From NCBI GenBank assembly GCA_039029915.1, contig JBCCFD010000420.1:1-7052 (forward strand): a stretch of DNA of 7,052 nucleotides. Reading direction: 5' to 3'. Source of the DNA: QQUD01 sp039029915. Its GTDB lineage: Bacteria; Chloroflexota; Anaerolineae; Promineifilales; Promineifilaceae. A program made the translations under genes and the position numbers. Within the stretch, counting starts at the first letter, position 1; the number at the start of each line of letters is the position of its first letter. Positions 6,542 through 7,052 of the stretch are shown here, piece after piece. The notes below the pieces were generated by a model. The model saw only the letters and a list, made by a program, of their open reading frames with translations. It did not search any database and was not told the DNA's origin.

Positions 6542-6547
6542 ATTATA
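6542..6547 (-). promoter_or_regulatory. -10 element (TATAAT) of the Sua5 gene
   Basis: On the minus strand a perfect TATAAT ends 8 bases before the ATG at 6533. The -35 region at a 17-base spacer reads TTCCCT, a poor match. The leader would be only 1-3 bases long and there is no Shine-Dalgarno site between the box and the start, so a leaderless message is likely. Confidence 0.5.
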
Positions 6548-6704
6548 TTGAAAAGCGGTGCAGAAGGGAAAAAAGGTAAGGGCAACAATCACGCCATTCA
6601 TCATAGGCATGACTGCTACCTTTGTATTTACCTTTATCCGAATGGGGCAAGATATCGAGGAGCGTGGTAAATCATGGGCCCTCCCCAACATCTCGCAAAA
6701 AAGT

Positions 6705-7052
6705 TTACCGTATTCGACGGCTTATGGCTCCACCACGTCCACCAGAGGCGCTTTGCAAAAACATAGATGCTGGTAGTGAAAACCCATGATTTTTTAGACG
6801 TTGTTCACAATTGGGGCGCATACCACCAGGGGCAAAATCTCCTTTGACTTTGCCTTTGGCATCATCACCCTCATCGTTGAACTTGAAAATATCTTGCAGC
6901 ACAACAACATCACCTTCCATACCGGCGACTTCCGTAATGTTAATCACCTTACGACTGCCGTCGCGGAGGCGGGCCTGCTGCACAATTAGATCAACCGCTG
7001 ACACAATCTGCTGCCTTACGACTGAGAGGGGCATGTCCATCCCCGCCATTAA
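6705..7052 (-). CDS. cpaF: CpaF/TadA-type secretion ATPase, C-terminal fragment
   Basis: 115 residues are visible, entering from the right edge in the frame LMAGMDMPLSVVRQQI. Seen: SAVDLIVQQARLRDGSRKV followed by ITEVAGMEGDVVVLQDIFKF and then DFAPGGMRPNCEQRL and LPASMF. This is the typical tail of the CpaF/TadA family, after the arginine-containing stretch of the ATPase core. Known of the family: hexameric cytoplasmic ATPases that power assembly of Tad/Flp pili at the inner membrane; related enzymes serve type II and type IV secretion. Walker A and B are outside the window. The protein carries a glycine/serine/arginine-rich tail (SASGGRGGAISRRIR) beyond the usual end. The methionine nearest the edge is internal to the family alignment and is not the start. 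No tadB/tadC-like gene follows on this strand: the next gene is the unrelated Sua5 gene, so cpaF is either last in its cluster or stands apart from it. Confidence 0.9.
   Translation of the reverse strand, partial: LMAGMDMPLSVVRQQIVSAVDLIVQQARLRDGSRKVINITEVAGMEGDVVVLQDIFKFNDEGDDAKGKVKGDFAPGGMRPNCEQRLKNHGFSLPASMFLQSASGGRGGAISRRIR

Noticed and set aside
6473..6691. A 72-residue minus-strand frame between cpaF and Sua5
   Set aside because: It runs into the Sua5 coding sequence in another frame, shows no recognisable motif, and would read across the Sua5 promoter.
6558..6776. A 72-residue plus-strand frame with a hydrophobic stretch
   Set aside because: Its second part is antisense to the CpaF C-terminus, it has no family resemblance, and no convincing ribosome-binding site precedes it.

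Overview
The window looks like chromosomal DNA of a free-living bacterium of intermediate GC content. My best guess is a member of the Chloroflexota (Anaerolineae-like). That rests on the general character of the proteins, on scarce Shine-Dalgarno sites, and on a mixed housekeeping and membrane gene set. It is inference, since no rRNA or other taxonomic marker is present.

Layout from left to right: (1) 1-477, minus strand: N-terminal 159 residues of a beta-hydroxyacid dehydrogenase (3-hydroxyisobutyrate dehydrogenase family), cut by the window edge. (2) 478-665: divergent intergenic region with an imperfect inverted repeat and a -10-like box for the next gene. (3) 666-2726, plus: a 686-residue UvrD-like superfamily 1 helicase relative with an intact Walker A but altered motifs II and III. 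(4) 2891-4018, plus: a 375-residue membrane protein with an ion-channel-like pore and an unusual filter, TLGFA. (5) 4156-5187, minus, convergent with the previous gene: a membrane-anchored endonuclease/exonuclease/phosphatase (EEP) domain protein. (6) 5484-6533, minus: a long-form Sua5/TsaC threonylcarbamoyl-AMP synthase, which acts in tRNA t6A synthesis. (7) 6705-7052, minus: the C-terminal 115 or so residues of a CpaF/TadA secretion ATPase, cut by the right edge.

The genes do not form one pathway. Gaps of 137 to 296 bp and their own upstream -10-like elements suggest mostly single-gene transcription units. There is no CRISPR array, tRNA, rRNA, insertion sequence or clear defence cassette.

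Two genome-scale signals stand out. The palindromic octamer ACGGCCGT occurs eight times in 7 kb, where about 0.1 is expected by chance. All copies are inside coding sequence and in more than one reading frame, which recalls the HIP1 palindrome of cyanobacteria. In addition, four of the five genes whose starts are visible have a -10-like hexamer only 6-12 bases before the start codon and no convincing Shine-Dalgarno site, which suggests leaderless or very short-leader transcripts.
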